Source: Neisseria sp. KEM232 (GTDB lineage Bacteria > Pseudomonadota > Gammaproteobacteria > Burkholderiales > Neisseriaceae). From it: 64,000 bases of DNA. The notes under the pieces were generated by a model. The model searched no databases and was not told the origin of the DNA. It saw only the letters and a list, made by a program, of their open reading frames with translations. The position numbers and the translations under genes are program-made. Positions 1 through 9,080 of this stretch are shown here, one piece after another. Where the stretch lies: the NCBI RefSeq assembly GCF_002237445.1, contig NZ_CP022527.1, positions 1-64,000 on the forward strand. Direction: 5' to 3'. Position 1 is the first letter of the stretch. Every line of letters starts with the position of its first letter.

Positions 1-144
1 CGATAGAGTAGGCCATAAAACGGGAACGGGTAAGGTGTGGAGTTAAGGGAGAGAATTATATACTTTTTGTTTTGGTTAACTATATATATGGCAGCTACCT
101 TGCCACAGATGGACAAAGAATAAAAAGTGGCCGTTTCCTGACCT

Positions 145-150
145 TATAAT
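145..150 (+). promoter_or_regulatory. possible -10 box upstream of ileS
   Basis: A perfect TATAAT lies about 100 bases before ileS. No convincing -35 hexamer sits 16-18 bases upstream, so this is only a weak candidate. Between it and ileS, positions 191-216 form a perfect 10-bp hairpin (ACGGCCTTTT / AAAAGGCCGT) made from one half of a DNA uptake sequence; it could be a leader hairpin or the end of an upstream transcript. Nothing else is visible in positions 1-251. Confidence 0.3.
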
Positions 151-251
151 CGCCTTCTGTTTCCGCTACAATGCGAACATTCTTTTTCAGACGGCCTTTT
201 AACTATAAAAGGCCGTGTCCTAATCCGACTCATACAAAACCGGAATAAAAC

Positions 252-3038
252 ATGACCGATTACCGCAAAACCGTTAATTTATTGGATACGCCGTTTTCCA
301 TGCGCGGCGATTTGGCCAAGCGCGAACCCGCATGGCTGAAAAGTTGGTACGAACAGAAGCGCTATCAGAAGCTGCGCCAAATTAGCGCAGGCCGTCCTAA
401 ATTTATTCTTCACGACGGCCCTCCTTATGCCAACGGCGATATCCATATCGGTCATGCCGTCAATAAAATCCTGAAAGACATTATTTTGCGCAGCAAAACG
501 CTGGCCGGGTTTGATGCTCCTTATGTGCCGGGTTGGGATTGTCACGGTCTGCCGATTGAAGTGATGGTGGAAAAACTGCACGGGCGTGATATGCCCAAAG
601 CCAAGTTCCGTGAGCTTTGTCGCTCTTATGCAGCCGAACAGATCGCACGCCAGAAAAAAGACTTTATCCGTTTGGGTGTGCTTGGTGATTGGGATAATCC
701 TTATCTGACAATGGATTACCAAACAGAAGCCGATACCGTGCGCACTTTGGGAGAAATCTACAAAGCAGGTTATCTCTATCGTGGTGCAAAGCCCGTCCAA
801 TTCTGCCTGGATTGCGGCTCGTCACTGGCCGAAGCCGAAGTCGAATACAAAAACAAAATTTCCTCGGCTATCGATGTGGCGTATTTGTTCAAAGACAATG
901 CAGCGCTGGCAGCTGCATTTGGTTTGGAAAAAATCGAGGGTGAAACCTTTGCCGTGATTTGGACAACCACGCCGTGGACACTTCCTGCCAGCCAGGCTAT
1001 TTCCGCAGGCGCCGATATTGTTTACCAACTGATTGATACGCCGAAAGGCAAAATCGTTTTGGCCAAAGACTTGGCACAAGACGCTTTGGCGCGCTACGGT
1101 TTTTCAGACGGCCTCACAGTGTTGGCCGAAACCACAGGCGCGAAGCTCGAAAACCTGCATCTGAGCCATCCGTTTTTGGAGCGGGATATTCTGATGCTCA
1201 ACGGCGACCATGTCACCACGGAAGCCGGTACCGGTTTGGTGCATACCGCGCCTGCCCACGGCTTGGAAGACTATTTTGTCTGCCTCAAATACGGTATCGA
1301 GATGATTAACCCTATCAACGCCCAAGGACGCTATATCGCAGGCACGCCGCGTGTGGAAGGCATGAGCGTATGGGAAGCCAATCCTGTGATTGTCGAGTGG
1401 TTGAAGGAAAACGGCCGCCTGCTTGCCGATGGCAAAATCGAGCATAGCTACGCCCACTGCTGGCGGCACAAAACCCCGCTGATCTACCGCGCCACCGGGC
1501 AATGGTTTATCGGCATGGACAAAAACGGGGCAGACGGCAAAACCCTGCGTAACAAGGCTTTGCAGGCAGTGGACGACACCGAGTTTTTCCCCGCTTGGGG
1601 CAGGGCACGTTTGCAGGCCATGATTGAAGGCCGCCCCGATTGGGTGGTTTCTCGCCAGCGTTTTTGGGGCACACCAATGACGTTCTTTGTGCATAAAGAA
1701 ACGGGTGAATTGCATCCCAATTCCGCTGCGTTGCTCGAAGCTGTTGCCAAGCGCATCGAAGAAAAAGGCATTGAAGCATGGTTTGCCTTGGATAAAAGCG
1801 AGCTGCTCAGCCCGGAAGACTGTGAACAGTATGAAAAACTGGCCGACACCATGGATGTATGGTTTGATTCGGGCTCTACTCATTATTCTGTTTTGAAGCA
1901 GCGCGAAGAGTTGGCCTGGCCTGCCGACCTGTATCTCGAAGGCAGCGACCAGCACCGGGGCTGGTTTCAGTCTTCCATGCTGACAGGCTGCGCGACCTTG
2001 GGGCGGGCGCCTTACAAGCAGCTTTTGACCCACGGTTTCGTTGTCGATCAAAACGGCAGGAAAATGTCGAAATCATTGGGTAACGTCGTTGCGCCGCAAG
2101 AAGTGTATAACGAATTTGGCGCCGATATTCTGCGCCTGTGGGCAGCGGCCACCGATTACAGCGGCGAGCTGGCGATTTCCAAAGAAATCCTGAAACGGGT
2201 GACCGAAAGCTACCGCCGCCTGCGCAACACCCTGCGTTTTCTGTTGGCCAATCTGAGCGACTTCAACCCGATTGAAGATGCCGTGCCGCAGGCCGATATG
2301 GTGGAAATCGACCGCTATGCGCTGGTGCTGGCGCGCAAATTGCAGGAAAAACTGGCCGGCGATTATTATCCGCGCTATGCCTTCCACTTTGCCGTGCAAG
2401 ACATCGTGGCTTTCTGTTCGGAAGATTTGGGTGCGTTCTACCTCGATATTTTGAAAGACCGCCTCTATACGACCAAAGCGGACAGCCATGCACGCCGCAG
2501 CGCGCAAACCGCGCTTTACCATATTACCCGCAGCCTTGTTCTGCTGATTTCTCCGATTTTGTGTTTCACAGCCGAAGAGGCGTGGGACATCATCGGCGGC
2601 GGCGAGGAAGACAGCGTGCTGTTCCACACTTGGCACGATTTTCCGCAAATGCCCGCCGCCAGTGAGGCAGAGTTGGTGAAAAAATGGCAGGCAGTCCGCG
2701 AAGCACGCAATGCGGTTACCGCTGCCATCGAGCCGCTGCGCGTCGACAAATCGGTAGGCTCTTCCTTGCAGGCCGAAGTGTCGCTGACCGCGCCGGAAGA
2801 TTTGGCTGCCGCACTTGAAGCCTTGGGTGAAGAATTGCGTTTTGCCCTTTTGGTTTCCCGTGCCGAAGTTCGATCAGGCGCAGAGCTGGCCGTTGACGTG
2901 CGGGTAAGCGGCGGAGAGAAATGCGAGCGTTGCTGGCACTATACCGCCGATGTCGGAACGGTTGCGGGACATGAAACCATCTGCGCCCGCTGCGCCGACA
3001 ATATCGACGGACAAGGCGAAACCCGCAGCTATGTCTGA
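252..3038 (+). CDS. ileS: isoleucyl-tRNA synthetase
   Basis: Cytoplasmic class I aminoacyl-tRNA synthetase that charges tRNA-Ile and edits mischarged valine. The 928-residue length is typical of bacterial IleRS. The HIGH-type motif appears in PPYANGDIHIGHA (about residue 57), the editing domain in the middle carries the TTTPWTLPAS segment, and KMSKS with SLGN lies near residue 603. The C-terminal zinc-binding pair CERC...CARC (about residues 895-917) is intact. The ATG is preceded by a purine-rich GGAATAAA stretch. In-frame uptake-sequence DNA encodes part of the editing domain (near position 1103). lspA, which often accompanies ileS, does not follow here. Confidence 0.97.
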   Translation: MTDYRKTVNLLDTPFSMRGDLAKREPAWLKSWYEQKRYQKLRQISAGRPKFILHDGPPYANGDIHIGHAVNKILKDIILRSKTLAGFDAPYVPGWDCHGLPIEVMVEKLHGRDMPKAKFRELCRSYAAEQIARQKKDFIRLGVLGDWDNPYLTMDYQTEADTVRTLGEIYKAGYLYRGAKPVQFCLDCGSSLAEAEVEYKNKISSAIDVAYLFKDNAALAAAFGLEKIEGETFAVIWTTTPWTLPASQAISAGADIVYQLIDTPKGKIVLAKDLAQDALARYGFSDGLTVLAETTGAKLENLHLSHPFLERDILMLNGDHVTTEAGTGLVHTAPAHGLEDYFVCLKYGIEMINPINAQGRYIAGTPRVEGMSVWEANPVIVEWLKENGRLLADGKIEHSYAHCWRHKTPLIYRATGQWFIGMDKNGADGKTLRNKALQAVDDTEFFPAWGRARLQAMIEGRPDWVVSRQRFWGTPMTFFVHKETGELHPNSAALLEAVAKRIEEKGIEAWFALDKSELLSPEDCEQYEKLADTMDVWFDSGSTHYSVLKQREELAWPADLYLEGSDQHRGWFQSSMLTGCATLGRAPYKQLLTHGFVVDQNGRKMSKSLGNVVAPQEVYNEFGADILRLWAAATDYSGELAISKEILKRVTESYRRLRNTLRFLLANLSDFNPIEDAVPQADMVEIDRYALVLARKLQEKLAGDYYPRYAFHFAVQDIVAFCSEDLGAFYLDILKDRLYTTKADSHARRSAQTALYHITRSLVLLISPILCFTAEEAWDIIGGGEEDSVLFHTWHDFPQMPAASEAELVKKWQAVREARNAVTAAIEPLRVDKSVGSSLQAEVSLTAPEDLAAALEALGEELRFALLVSRAEVRSGAELAVDVRVSGGEKCERCWHYTADVGTVAGHETICARCADNIDGQGETRSYV

Positions 3039-3062
3039 TGGTTAGAACAGTCTGATACGCTG

Positions 3063-3100
3063 AGGCCATCTGAAAACCCGAAAGGTTTTCAGATGGCCTT
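3063..3100 (+). terminator. ileS terminator, variant uptake-sequence inverted repeat
   Basis: Inverted pair of GGCCATCTGAAAACC around a short CGAAAG loop, followed by TTTAAG. Both arms carry the same change (CCATCTGAA in place of CCGTCTGAA), so the hairpin is kept although the uptake sequence is altered. Confidence 0.8.
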
Positions 3101-3280
3101 TAAGTTTGTAAGCAAAAACATAAAAATCATTGGATTGTGCAAAAAATTTGCGTTAGTCAAAAAAAACGACCGTTTGTTTTTAAAAATAACCGATAAAACC
3201 AAAAGTAATAGTCGTTGGGGCGGTTGTAATACAATCGCGCCCTTTTCCACACAACCACCCCACTTTCGAAGGAAGCATAA

Positions 3281-3865
3281 ATGCAGCTGATGTATATGAC
3301 TCCGCAGGAAATTTTGGATTTCTGGTTTGATAAAGATACACGCCGCCATTGGTTTACGAAAAGCCAGTATCTGGATTTGAAAATCCGAGCAACCTATGAG
3401 CGGATTTTTCGTGATGCCGTGAATTGCGAATTGTCGGATTGGCGCGATACCATTCAGGGGCGTTTGGCCGAAATCATTATTTTGGATCAGTTTTCCCGCG
3501 CCATTTTTCGTGGCAAGCCCCATGCCTATACGCAGGACCGCATGGCGCTTTTGCTGGCGCAGGAAGCAGTCCGCCATCAGTCCTTTCCCTTTATGGAAGC
3601 GCGTCAGCGCCAATTTATCCTGATGCCCTTTCTGCACAGCGAAAACCGCAATATCCATACCACGGCGATGGGTCTGTTCCAACGTTTCGGCACGCGTAAA
3701 AGCGTATTGTTGGAGCAGCAGCACAAATCAGTTATCGACCGCTTCGGCCGCTATCCGCACCGCAATGCGATATTAAGACGGCAGACTACGCCGGAAGAAG
3801 CTGCATTCCTCAAACTCTATCCGAGCGGTTTCGAGCCGAACGAAGATGACGACGACGACGAATAA
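3281..3865 (+). CDS. DUF924 family protein
   Basis: The 194-residue protein starts with the DUF924 opening (PQEILDFWF) and keeps the family core: RLAEIIILDQFSRAIFR near residue 63 and an FPFMEARQRQFILMPFLHSE segment in the middle. DUF924 proteins are all-helical, TPR-like and without established biochemical function. A GAAGGAAG ribosome site precedes the ATG; a second in-frame ATG lies five codons in and could also be used. The C-terminus is an acidic run ending NEDDDDDE. It sits alone between hairpin terminators, so it is probably monocistronic. Confidence 0.85.
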   Translation: MQLMYMTPQEILDFWFDKDTRRHWFTKSQYLDLKIRATYERIFRDAVNCELSDWRDTIQGRLAEIIILDQFSRAIFRGKPHAYTQDRMALLLAQEAVRHQSFPFMEARQRQFILMPFLHSENRNIHTTAMGLFQRFGTRKSVLLEQQHKSVIDRFGRYPHRNAILRRQTTPEEAAFLKLYPSGFEPNEDDDDDE

Positions 3866-3890
3866 ACCATGTTGACAAACCTCGGCTGCA

Positions 3891-3932
3891 CAGAGGCCGT
3901 CTGAAAACCTATATGCTTTCAGACGGCCTCTG
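3891..3932 (+). terminator. uptake-sequence hairpin after the DUF924 gene
   Basis: Perfect inverted pair CAGAGGCCGTCTGAAA / TTTCAGACGGCCTCTG around a 10-base loop. Confidence 0.75.
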
Positions 3933-3980
3933 TACGTGTACAATTTCAATTCCATCCCAACCGTTTTGAGGAGAAATACC

Positions 3981-5174
3981 ATGTTCCGACACATAGATTT
4001 TTATCCCGGCGATCCGATTTTGAGTTTGGTGGAAACTTTTAATGCCGACCGGCGCGAAGGAAAGGTCAATCTCGGCATCGGCATTTATTTTGACGGAGAA
4101 GGCCGTCTGCCTGTTCTGCCTTCGGTACGTTCGGCAGAAATCGAGCGGGCAGCGGAGGCTCAGCCGCGCTCTTATCTGCCCATGGAAGGTTTGGCACAAT
4201 ACCGCAGCGCGGTGCAAAAACTGGTTTTCGGGACGGAAAACCCATTGCTGCAAGAGGGTAGGATCGCGACGATTCAGACCTTGGGCGGTTCGGGTGCACT
4301 GAAAATAGGCGCAGATTTTCTGCACCGCTGGTTTTCCGAGGCAAAGGTCTATGTCAGCGATCCGACGTGGGACAACCATAAAAACATTTTCGCCGGCGCG
4401 GGTTTCGAGGTCGGGACTTATCCGTATTACAACGCGGCCGATGGCAGTCTGCGCTTCGATGAGATGCTGGTTTTTTTCGCCGGATTGCCGGCACGCAGCG
4501 TATTGGTGCTGCATCCGTGCTGCCATAACCCGACAGGTGTCGATCTGAGCCGCAGCCAATGGGACGAATTGCTGAAAGTGCTTGCGGAACGCGGCCTCAT
4601 TCCGTTTATGGACATGGCTTATCAGGGCTTCGGCGAAGATTTTGACAATGATGCCTATGCCGTACGCCGCGCCGCGCAGATGGGTTTGCCCGTGTTTGTT
4701 GCCAATTCGTTTTCCAAAAATCTGTCGTTTTACGGTGAGCGCATCGGTGGACTGAGCGTGGTGTGTCCGAGTGAGGCAGAAGCGGATTTGGTGTTTGGTC
4801 AGCTTAAAGCCTGCGTGCGCCGCATTTATTCCAGCCCGCCCGCGCATGGCGCGTTTGTTGCTGCTGCGGTCTTAAATACGCCGCAGTGGATGGCGCAATG
4901 GCGGGACGAAGTGGCGCAGATGCGCGGCAGAATCCGCGGAATGCGGCAGTGCCTGCACGCTTTGCTGCGAGAGCGGCGGCCGCAGAGAAATTTCGATTAT
5001 CTGCTCAACCAGCGCGGTATGTTCGGTTATACGGGATTTTCCGCAGAACAGGTTCGGCGGCTGCGCGAAGAGTTTGCCGTTTATTTGGTGGATTCAGGGC
5101 GGATGTGTGTGGCCGGCCTGAACGAGGGCAATATCGAGCGTGTTGCTGATGCGTTTGCCGCTGTGTCGGAGTAG
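3981..5174 (+). CDS. tyrB: aromatic-amino-acid aminotransferase
   Basis: PLP-dependent class I aminotransferase expected to interconvert aromatic 2-oxo acids (and aspartate/glutamate) with their amino acids, the last step of tyrosine and phenylalanine synthesis. The chosen ATG (MFRHIDFYPGDPI) follows GAGGAGAAATACC; the longer frame from 3936 adds 15 residues partly encoded by the upstream hairpin and has no ribosome site. Family marks: GGSGALKIGADF near residue 105, CCHNPTGVDL near 185, and the PLP lysine in NSFSKNLSFYGERIG near 250. At 397 residues it has the usual length. TyrB and AspC cannot be told apart by eye, so substrate preference is inferred. Confidence 0.88.
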   Translation: MFRHIDFYPGDPILSLVETFNADRREGKVNLGIGIYFDGEGRLPVLPSVRSAEIERAAEAQPRSYLPMEGLAQYRSAVQKLVFGTENPLLQEGRIATIQTLGGSGALKIGADFLHRWFSEAKVYVSDPTWDNHKNIFAGAGFEVGTYPYYNAADGSLRFDEMLVFFAGLPARSVLVLHPCCHNPTGVDLSRSQWDELLKVLAERGLIPFMDMAYQGFGEDFDNDAYAVRRAAQMGLPVFVANSFSKNLSFYGERIGGLSVVCPSEAEADLVFGQLKACVRRIYSSPPAHGAFVAAAVLNTPQWMAQWRDEVAQMRGRIRGMRQCLHALLRERRPQRNFDYLLNQRGMFGYTGFSAEQVRRLREEFAVYLVDSGRMCVAGLNEGNIERVADAFAAVSE

Positions 5175-5185
5175 GGCAAAAAAGC

Positions 5186-5231
5186 AAGAGGCCGTCTGAA
5201 AACCTTTTTTGGGGTTTTCAGACGGCCTCTT
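5186..5231. terminator. bidirectional terminator between tyrB and ctrD
   Basis: Perfect inverted repeat AAGAGGCCGTCTGAAAACC / GGTTTTCAGACGGCCTCTT with a T-rich loop, placed between convergent tyrB and the capsule export operon, so it can end transcripts from both sides. Confidence 0.82.
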
Positions 5232-5248
5232 GATGTATAAAAGGTTTT

Positions 5249-5899
5249 TTAATTCATTGAGTTGTAATAAGCGTAGGCTTTTTCCATATTCTCGAAGCGG
5301 TGCATATGTCCGCGTTCCAGCACCATGGCGTTGTCGCAATATTGCCGGATGGCGTTGTCGCTGTGGGAAACGAGGATAATCGAGCGGTCTTTGCGCTTTT
5401 CAAACAACTCGTGTTTGCACTTGTTGGTGAAACGCGAGTCGCCGACAGCGATGACTTCGTCGATCAGGTAGCAGTCGAATTCCACGGCCAAAGACAGGGC
5501 AAAGGCCAAACGTGCTTTCATACCCGAGGAGTAGCGTTTGACGGGTTCGTAAAGATAGCGGCCAAGTTCGGAGAATTCTTCCGTAAACTGTTTGACGTAG
5601 TCGATATCGACATCATAGATGCGGCAGATGAAGCGCAAGTTGTCCATTCCCGTCAGGCTGCCTTGGAAGGCACCGGAAAAAGCCAGCGGCCAGGAGATGC
5701 TCATCGTGCGCCTAATTTCTCCTTCGGTCGGCGGTTCTACACCGCTGATCAGGCGGATAAGCGTGGATTTTCCGGCTCCGTTCCGTCCGAGAATGCCGAT
5801 TTTTTCGCCTTTTTGCAGCGAGAAATTGATGTCGTTTAAAACGGTACGTTTGCCTTGGCGGGTTTGGTATTGTTTGTAGACGTGTTCTACTGAAATCAT
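5249..5899 (-). CDS. ctrD: capsule polysaccharide export ATP-binding protein CtrD (KpsT family)
   Basis: ATPase of the ABC-2 type exporter that moves lipid-linked capsular polysaccharide across the inner membrane together with CtrC. The 216-residue start MISVEHVYKQY overlaps the ctrC stop by four bases (ATGA); a 28-residue upstream extension lies wholly inside ctrC and is rejected. Walker A is GRNGAGKST (about residue 39), the signature is YSSGMKARLA, Walker B is FDCYLIDEV and the H-loop is SHSDNAIRQ, the short KpsT-type arrangement. Last gene of the capsule operon. Confidence 0.95.
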   Translation of the reverse strand: MISVEHVYKQYQTRQGKRTVLNDINFSLQKGEKIGILGRNGAGKSTLIRLISGVEPPTEGEIRRTMSISWPLAFSGAFQGSLTGMDNLRFICRIYDVDIDYVKQFTEEFSELGRYLYEPVKRYSSGMKARLAFALSLAVEFDCYLIDEVIAVGDSRFTNKCKHELFEKRKDRSIILVSHSDNAIRQYCDNAMVLERGHMHRFENMEKAYAYYNSMN

Positions 5900-6693
5900 T
5901 GCGGTTCCACCCCTTTGCTGAATTGGGCGACCATGGACAGGCCGAGAAGCAGCAGAATCAGATTGCATAAGACAATAAACCACGGGTTTTCATAGGTAAT
6001 TGAACTTCCGCCGAAATAACCTGCGCGGAACATTTCCGTGCCGTGTACCATCGGAATCATCAAAACATAATGCTGTATCTGCTGGGGCAAGTTGTGTACA
6101 AAAAAGAATGCCCCCGAAAGCGGCATCATCACAAAGCTGAGGCTGTTCCATACTTTGCCGAACGGCTCGAAACGGAAAGCGACCGAGCAGATAACCAAGC
6201 CTAATCCGATAGCAAATACGGACATCAGCAGCCAAGCCAGCAACATATAAAAAATATCGGCGGGCGGTTCGATCCACTGCACGGCAATCAATACACCCAT
6301 AATAAGTATTTGGGCGATGGTCGCCCCTGCAATTTCCAAAAACATTCGGGCCAGAATGGTATCCAATACGCGGACATTACGGTGGTAGAGCAGGCTGGCG
6401 TTAGCGCTGATCGAACCGATGGCGCGGCCGGAAGCATTGCGCCACATCATCATCATCGGATAGCCGGTAATGACAAATGCGATGATGTTTAAGGAAGAGA
6501 CATTGCTTGCCCTGAAGAATTTCCACATTAGGACAATAACTAATGTGAACAGCAGGGGTTCGACGAACAGCCATAAAAAACCAATATTGTTGCGTCCGTA
6601 GCGCGTGATAATTTCGCGCATCAGTAGGGCGCCGATTACCCGTTTTTGAATCGCCAATGATTCGCGAAACGAAGTTTTATGCAGCTCTTTCAT
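5896..6693 (-). CDS. ctrC: capsule polysaccharide export inner-membrane protein CtrC (KpsM family)
   Basis: 265-residue ABC-2 permease with about six hydrophobic segments, starting MKELHKTSFRESLAIQKRV as in neisserial CtrC. It forms the inner-membrane channel for polysaccharide with CtrD. Its start overlaps the ctrB stop by one base (TGATG) and its stop overlaps ctrD, so translation of ctrB-C-D is coupled. Confidence 0.95.
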   Translation of the reverse strand: MKELHKTSFRESLAIQKRVIGALLMREIITRYGRNNIGFLWLFVEPLLFTLVIVLMWKFFRASNVSSLNIIAFVITGYPMMMMWRNASGRAIGSISANASLLYHRNVRVLDTILARMFLEIAGATIAQILIMGVLIAVQWIEPPADIFYMLLAWLLMSVFAIGLGLVICSVAFRFEPFGKVWNSLSFVMMPLSGAFFFVHNLPQQIQHYVLMIPMVHGTEMFRAGYFGGSSITYENPWFIVLCNLILLLLGLSMVAQFSKGVEPQ

Positions 6694-7883
6694 CAGTTTT
6701 TATGCTCGCGTATGCTGGCCGACAGCAGGCTGGTGATGCCGTAGATAATCAAGCCGATGATGAAAGTGGCAATGATGTTGTACAAGCGCGCGGGTTTTTG
6801 CGCCAAGTCGGGTTTGCTGGGGCGGGAGATTACTTCAAGATAAAGTTGTTGCCGGTCGGCTTCGGCTTTGGCGTTTTCTAGTGAAGTAATGGCCGCTGCC
6901 AATTGTTTTTCGGCAAGTTCGTTTTCCAGATAGATGCGCTGGTATTCCGACGCCTGACTGCTTAAAGAATGATCTCCCCCACCCGAAATGGCACGCAGCT
7001 GCCGGGCAATTTCTTGGCGCAGGCTTTTTTCCCGAGCCGTCAGGCCGGAGATTTGCGGGTTTTCCGGTGTGATAGCTTTAACCTGATCCAATTGGGTTTG
7101 GATGACAATTAGTTCGTCTTGTAGTTTGGAAACCAAACCGAGTTGAACATCGGATTGTGCTTTTAAGTCGAAGATGCCGTTTTTGATTCGGAATTGGGCC
7201 AGTTGCGAAGAAGCTTCTTTGACCTGTTTTTCTGCTGATGTTACAACTTCTTCAGCATAACGGATGGTGTCTTTTCTGGCTCTTTCATTCAGCTGATTAA
7301 TGAGTGCCTCGCCTTGTTTGAGCAGGGCCTCATTGATTTTCTGGGATTCTTCCGCATCAAACGAGGTAACATTTAGGTTAGAAATTCCCGAAACCGAATC
7401 AAAGTGAATGCCGATTTTTTCTCTGTAATACTGATAAAAAGCTTCGTTTTCTCCCGTTAATCCGAATGCATTGAAACGGCTGAAGATATCCCCTTTTGTT
7501 TCGTAGAATTGTCGCACGGGCATTTTTTTCATTAGTGCATCAAGCGATGAGCGAGACTGCATATATTCTTGCACAGTATAGATATCATCTTGTGAACGCG
7601 AAAATCCAGAATTTTGCAGAATCGCCCCCAAACCACTTAATGAGGTTTGATTTTTGGGTGAGCGAACAACGAAACTGGATTGGGAGATAAACTGTTCTGA
7701 GGCAATCAATCCGAAATATGTTATCGAACAAATAGTGGGTACAGCAACAGTAATCCAAAAAAGCGGACTGATTTTTTTCAGAATGTTTTTTTGCTTCTTT
7801 TTTTGTGGAGGAGTCGGCGTCTCCGTCGCTACTTGTGCCGATTGTTTCTCAGAGGTAGAAGGATTGGCAATTTGATCAGACAT
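6693..7883 (-). CDS. ctrB: capsule polysaccharide export inner-membrane protein CtrB (KpsE family)
   Basis: 396-residue polysaccharide co-polymerase/adaptor family protein. A basic cytoplasmic start (QKKKQKNILKKI) is followed by a membrane segment near residues 40-60, a long periplasmic coiled-coil region (residues about 190-350, rich in E, Q, K, A) and a second membrane segment near 370-390, preceded by the proline-containing SRPSKPDLAQKPARLYN motif of this family. It links the CtrCD transporter to the outer-membrane channel CtrA. Confidence 0.95.
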   Translation of the reverse strand: MSDQIANPSTSEKQSAQVATETPTPPQKKKQKNILKKISPLFWITVAVPTICSITYFGLIASEQFISQSSFVVRSPKNQTSLSGLGAILQNSGFSRSQDDIYTVQEYMQSRSSLDALMKKMPVRQFYETKGDIFSRFNAFGLTGENEAFYQYYREKIGIHFDSVSGISNLNVTSFDAEESQKINEALLKQGEALINQLNERARKDTIRYAEEVVTSAEKQVKEASSQLAQFRIKNGIFDLKAQSDVQLGLVSKLQDELIVIQTQLDQVKAITPENPQISGLTAREKSLRQEIARQLRAISGGGDHSLSSQASEYQRIYLENELAEKQLAAAITSLENAKAEADRQQLYLEVISRPSKPDLAQKPARLYNIIATFIIGLIIYGITSLLSASIREHKN

Positions 7884-7903
7884 AATCTAAAAAACTTTCG
7901 TGG

Positions 7904-9067
7904 TTAATTGGTCAGATTGTTGATGCTGTTTGCACTGCTAACCACAGGAGAAAAGACAAACGACAAGAATTTTTGAACTTCTGCCAAAGGTGCGTTAGAT
8001 ACATAGACCACATCTTTGTTTTTGATGGGAAAACGCTGCATCCAAAACAGAGAGTTGGCATCAGTGAGATTCAAACGGTAAACGACAGGGATTTCCGCTG
8101 TAAGGCTGTATCCCTGTGTAATCCATTTGGATTGTTTTTCAGACGGCAGTTCGGACAGGGGCGCATAACGGAAAACAAATACACCGCGCGCATCGGCACG
8201 CCTGTCTTGTAAACCACCCATACGACCGACCGCTTCTGCTAATGACAACCCCTTCACGGAGAAACCGATCTGTTGGGTTCTTCCAACCGCCCCCATCGAT
8301 GTGAAACTGCTGGGATTGGTAATCATGGTAATAATGTCGCCTCGGCGAAGTAGGATGTTTTGTTGTGGATCGGATACCAGATCTTCTAATGCAACTGTTT
8401 TTACCTGATTCCCACGTGTCAACTGGACATTGGTGTCTTGTACATTGGCAGTGGAACCGCCAACAGCAGCTATTGCATCCAACACCCGCTCTCCTGCCGT
8501 GGTCAGCGGCATCCTGACGCTATTACCCGCACGGATAACGGAAACGGTTGCGGCATTGTTTTGCACTGTTCGGACGATAACTTGCGGTTGGTTCGCCATT
8601 TTTTTCAGACGGTCTTTGATTAAGTCCTGAATCTGTGCCGGTGTTTTTCCGACAACTGAAACATCACCGATGAAGGGAACGGAGATTGTTCCTTTACTGC
8701 TTACCATTTGATCAGGCAGTTTAGCCTGCTGTGCATTACCCGAACCTACGGAAGATAGAGAGCCACCGAATAATAAGGCAGGGGGAGCTTCCCAGATAGT
8801 AATGTCCAGCATATCACCAGTATAAATAATGCCTCCAGACGCTGCTCCATTACCGAACTGAGCGAGAGATTGGCTGTTTTGTACTTGATAGAGGGATTCA
8901 GTAACAGCATTGTTGACATCAATCAACTCCACTGTAGGTGTTACAGATTCCCTTTGTACGACATTTTTTAAGGAGACTATATTTTTAGCACTTGGACCAG
9001 AGGATGGTATAAAAGCGCAAGCAGATAGAGTCCACAATATCGGGTAGATTAAAATTTCTTTTTTCAT
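7904..9067 (-). CDS. ctrA: capsule polysaccharide export outer-membrane lipoprotein CtrA (Wza/KpsD-like)
   Basis: 387-residue secreted lipoprotein; the signal peptide ends at LSAC (Cys17). The middle holds the polysaccharide biosynthesis/export domain (YTGDMLDITIWEAP..., GTISVPFIGDVSVVGKT) followed by SLBB-like segments (VIRAGNSVRMPLTTAGERVLDAIAAVGG and RGDIITMI). It forms the outer-membrane exit channel for capsule. In meningococci ctrA starts its own operon divergent from the biosynthesis genes; here it sits only 13 bases behind the DUF115 gene in the same direction, so it is probably co-transcribed with the biosynthetic genes. Confidence 0.94.
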   Translation of the reverse strand: MKKEILIYPILWTLSACAFIPSSGPSAKNIVSLKNVVQRESVTPTVELIDVNNAVTESLYQVQNSQSLAQFGNGAASGGIIYTGDMLDITIWEAPPALLFGGSLSSVGSGNAQQAKLPDQMVSSKGTISVPFIGDVSVVGKTPAQIQDLIKDRLKKMANQPQVIVRTVQNNAATVSVIRAGNSVRMPLTTAGERVLDAIAAVGGSTANVQDTNVQLTRGNQVKTVALEDLVSDPQQNILLRRGDIITMITNPSSFTSMGAVGRTQQIGFSVKGLSLAEAVGRMGGLQDRRADARGVFVFRYAPLSELPSEKQSKWITQGYSLTAEIPVVYRLNLTDANSLFWMQRFPIKNKDVVYVSNAPLAEVQKFLSFVFSPVVSSANSINNLTN

Positions 9068-9080
9068 AAAGTAGTTTTAG

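Noticed and set aside
3207..3235. Promoter before the DUF924 gene (TACAAT at 3230-3235)
   Set aside because: The -10-like hexamer has no usable -35 partner; kept out of the feature list.
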